Program-made: the position numbers and the translations under genes | In this document: positions 62,204 to 64,000 of the stretch, in pieces | Position numbering within the stretch: the first letter of the stretch is position 1 | How the letters are laid out: each line of letters begins with the position of its first letter | Source: Hypericum androsaemum | Lineage: Eukaryota > Streptophyta > Magnoliopsida > Malpighiales > Hypericaceae | Direction: 5' to 3' | DNA length: 64,000 nt | Assembly (NCBI GenBank): GCA_963995505.1 | Contig: OZ023195.1 | Location: 1,570,109-1,634,108, forward strand | Notes under the pieces: model-generated | The model's database searches: none | Seen by the model: the letters and a program-made list of their open reading frames with translations, nothing else | What the model was told of the DNA's origin: nothing

Positions 62204-63310
62204 TTCTTAGTTAAGAATATTAGTAAATAATGATTACGACACAATTATAAAGTATGAGCAATATAAAAGTGTAGAGTAAGAATATGCTCACGATCACACT
62301 TGGGGCTAAGTGTGTAAGAACGTCGTCTTCAAGGTAAGACTTCGGATGCAATCCTGGACGAGGCCACAGTTTAACCGTGTGCCCTTAAACTCTTATTACC
62401 CGCCTATATGCTTCAGGCCTCCGTGGGTAAGAGAGTTCCCAAGGTACAACGCCCAACCTCGTGTACAAAAGGAAGCATTTTCGTACACCTTTCGAACCTT
62501 CCGTAGGCTTAGAACTCCAACTCTTTTATGAAAGAAAGATGTGATGTTGTGGGGGGAAAAGTAGAGAGCTCTGAAGAGATTGAGAGCTGGGGTGATTTGG
62601 AATGAAGGAGGGGGCTCCTTTTATAGGCAGCCTTGGACCTCCAACAGCAAAAATCGTATTTAAATTCAAATGGCAACTGGCAAGAGAAGGTTCCAGAACA
62701 TGGGCTTATCCAAGCGGAAGTCCAAGAAGCCTAGATGACTTTTTGGGCCTAGAATCACTTCAACAGGTCCGGCCCAGCTCTAAAAAGATAAGGCACTGGA
62801 ACCTGGAACAATTCCCACAATCTGCACCCGCACCCGAGCCCGAGCCGGACGGAGCGAGGCGCGCGCGTACGTGCGTGCTGAGCCGAGCCAGCCGGACGGT
62901 CAAACGGACGGCGCGAGAAGCTTCTCCCTTCTCCACCAGTTTACCCATGCTAGACTTCTGGTCCTTTATAAACTTATCTCAGCATGGTGCGCTAACAAAT
63001 GTGGGATTGCGCTTATTTCAATTACAGCCATACCACTTTAAAGCCAATTTTCATTCACCCCGAGAATTAGATTTTCGCAAGTGTTATATATCATTACGAA
63101 GCTTTATCAACGAGCTTCGTATTGATCTCACAAACACCCAAATCCAATTGGTGTGACCTCCAATTAAATTAGTTCAAAGTTGCCCACTAATTACTTAATT
63201 ATTGTATTTAATTAGGATTCTCCCTCTAATTAAATACTTGGGCCCAAAGCCCAATACACTCACTTGTATTGGGTCATCTCTTCCGTGGTTATTAAACCAA
63301 TTCTCCAACA
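62204..63310 (-). repeat. Right (5') LTR of the Copia element
   Basis: About 1107 bp. It matches 55617-56896. The inner boundary is eroded: TTCTTAGTTAAG stands where the other LTR has TGTTAGGTAAG, so the start is uncertain by a few bases. Confidence 0.88.
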
Positions 63311-63350
63311 AAAACAATTGGGAGCTTATTAGAAATAATCTTTTTTCTTC

Positions 63351-64000
63351 TTACTTTAATGTTGGATTAACTTTGGTTTCCAGCTGGTTTTGATGAACAA
63401 CTGAAACGATCTCATACTAAAAAATGATGAGCAGATGTGCACAATCATTACATACCTTGTCGGTGAATAGCTGACGTATGGTGGTGTTGAGGTCACTCTT
63501 CCATCGACTACTAGTTTTGCCCGATGTTAGCCACACATTCTCCAGCTTGGGGGCGCTCACATATCCTTGAGAGAACAACTCCATCTGGGGGCAGTCCTCC
63601 ACTACGATTTCAACCAACAAAGGGAAATTAAGACTTATATTATTTTGAGAACAAAAGCTCGTGATGCTTCCCAACTCAGAGAGTGTGAGGATCTCCAGCT
63701 TGTAGAGACATATCAGAGTTACTCCTTCGATTTCCTCATCCGAAACAGCTACTATTTCAGTCAACTTGTCGCAATCGCGTATCGTAATCTCTCTGAGTTG
63801 CGCTAGACTTGTCATTGTTGAAAATGTTAACAATCTTACTAAGCTTTCGCATCCCCTCACATCGAGGGTCGTTAAGTTGCATAGAGATGCAGATGGTGGC
63901 GCCAAATTAACCAAGCTATCGCACGACCATACTTCTAAAGACCTCAGACTTTTTTGAATGAGGTTTACTTTACAGTGCGGGTTCCAAATATGCTCCAATG
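63351..64000 (-). CDS. CC-NBS-LRR-type resistance protein, C-terminal LRR part (runs off the window)
   Basis: The minus strand from the right edge to 63456 is one open exon of LRR units (LRSLEVWSCDSLVNLAPPSA, LCNLTTLDVRGCESLVRLL, LREITIRDCDKLTEIV, FPLLVEIVVEDCPQMELFSQ). This CNL pattern is typical of RPS2-like and At4g27190-like plant immune receptors, which sense effectors in the cytosol. A GT donor follows K at 63456. A short terminal exon at 63351-63383 (LETKVNPTLK, stop TAA) joins in frame after an AG at 63384-63385. The NB-ARC domain and start lie beyond the window, so gene or pseudogene status is undecided. The Copia element ends about 40 bases past the stop. Confidence 0.8.

Larger units (their letters stand above)
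55617..63310 (-). mobile_element. Complete but internally deleted Ty1/Copia retrotransposon
   Basis: A 7.7-kb element flanked by AAAAC at 55612-55616 and 63311-63315. LTRs lie at both ends. A polypurine tract (TGTGGGGGAA on the minus strand) abuts the left LTR at 56897, and a TGGTATCA primer-binding motif is near 62158, about 40 bases from the right LTR. gag, integrase core, reverse transcriptase and RNase H pieces are in Copia order on the minus strand. The gag zinc knuckle, the protease and the integrase zinc-binding domain are missing between about 59498 and 59510. Two DNA elements are nested in the 5' part (60229-61171 and 61274-61745). Confidence 0.92.

Noticed and set aside
1..64000. 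tRNA, rRNA or snoRNA genes
   Set aside because: I looked for tRNA A/B boxes and other conserved RNA motifs by eye and found none convincing; a covariance search would be decisive.

Overview
The window is nuclear DNA of a flowering plant, most likely a eudicot: its genes are intron-rich and encode a plant villin, a DUF642 cell-wall protein, a STELLO-type Golgi glycosyltransferase, an EFR3-of-plant scaffold, ribosomal protein uS5 and a CC-NBS-LRR tail, with plant Copia, Gypsy, LINE, hAT-like and Mutator-like elements between them. I cannot name the species.

Layout. 1-13.5 kb: a 23-coding-exon villin (minus strand). 13.6-19.3 kb: gene-poor spacer with LINE-like tails and a degenerate short repeat. 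19.4-21.4 kb: a three-exon DUF642 gene (plus). 22.3-23.7 kb: a chimeric pseudogene block made of a BAG-domain fragment, a copy of the 3' half of the STELLO gene, and an unidentified broken reading frame. 24.4-24.8 kb: a minisatellite. 25.8-28.7 kb: the intact STELLO gene (plus). About 31 kb: a long inverted repeat. 32.0-38.4 kb: a 19-exon EFR3-of-plant gene (minus). 39.5-41.0 kb: a hAT-like element with a LINE nested in it, then a small MITE. 42.1-43.1 kb: cytosolic ribosomal protein uS5 (RPS2, minus).

44.9-63.3 kb is a transposon block: a decayed Copia fragment split by a solo LTR; a complete but dead Gypsy element with target-site duplications, split by another solo LTR; and a complete but internally deleted Copia element holding two nested DNA elements. 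At 63.35 kb to the right edge lies the 3' end of a CC-NBS-LRR-type resistance gene (minus), whose stop codon is only about 40 bp from the last Copia element.

The host genes do not form a pathway, but their neighbourhood is old. From memory of the Arabidopsis map, the same five families lie together on chromosome 2 (VLN2 At2g41740, STL1 At2g41770, TEEBE/DUF642 At2g41800, EFR3-like At2g41830, RPS2 At2g41840), and VLN3, STL2 and RPS2 recur as a paralogous set near At3g57410-At3g57490. The window therefore looks like a conserved syntenic block whose right flank has been replaced or expanded by nested retrotransposons. I did not find an undescribed multi-gene system. The most useful novelties are splicing oddities (an 11-nt microexon and two GC-AG introns), the chimeric pseudogene block, a long hairpin locus, and a nested element series whose boundaries can be read to the base.
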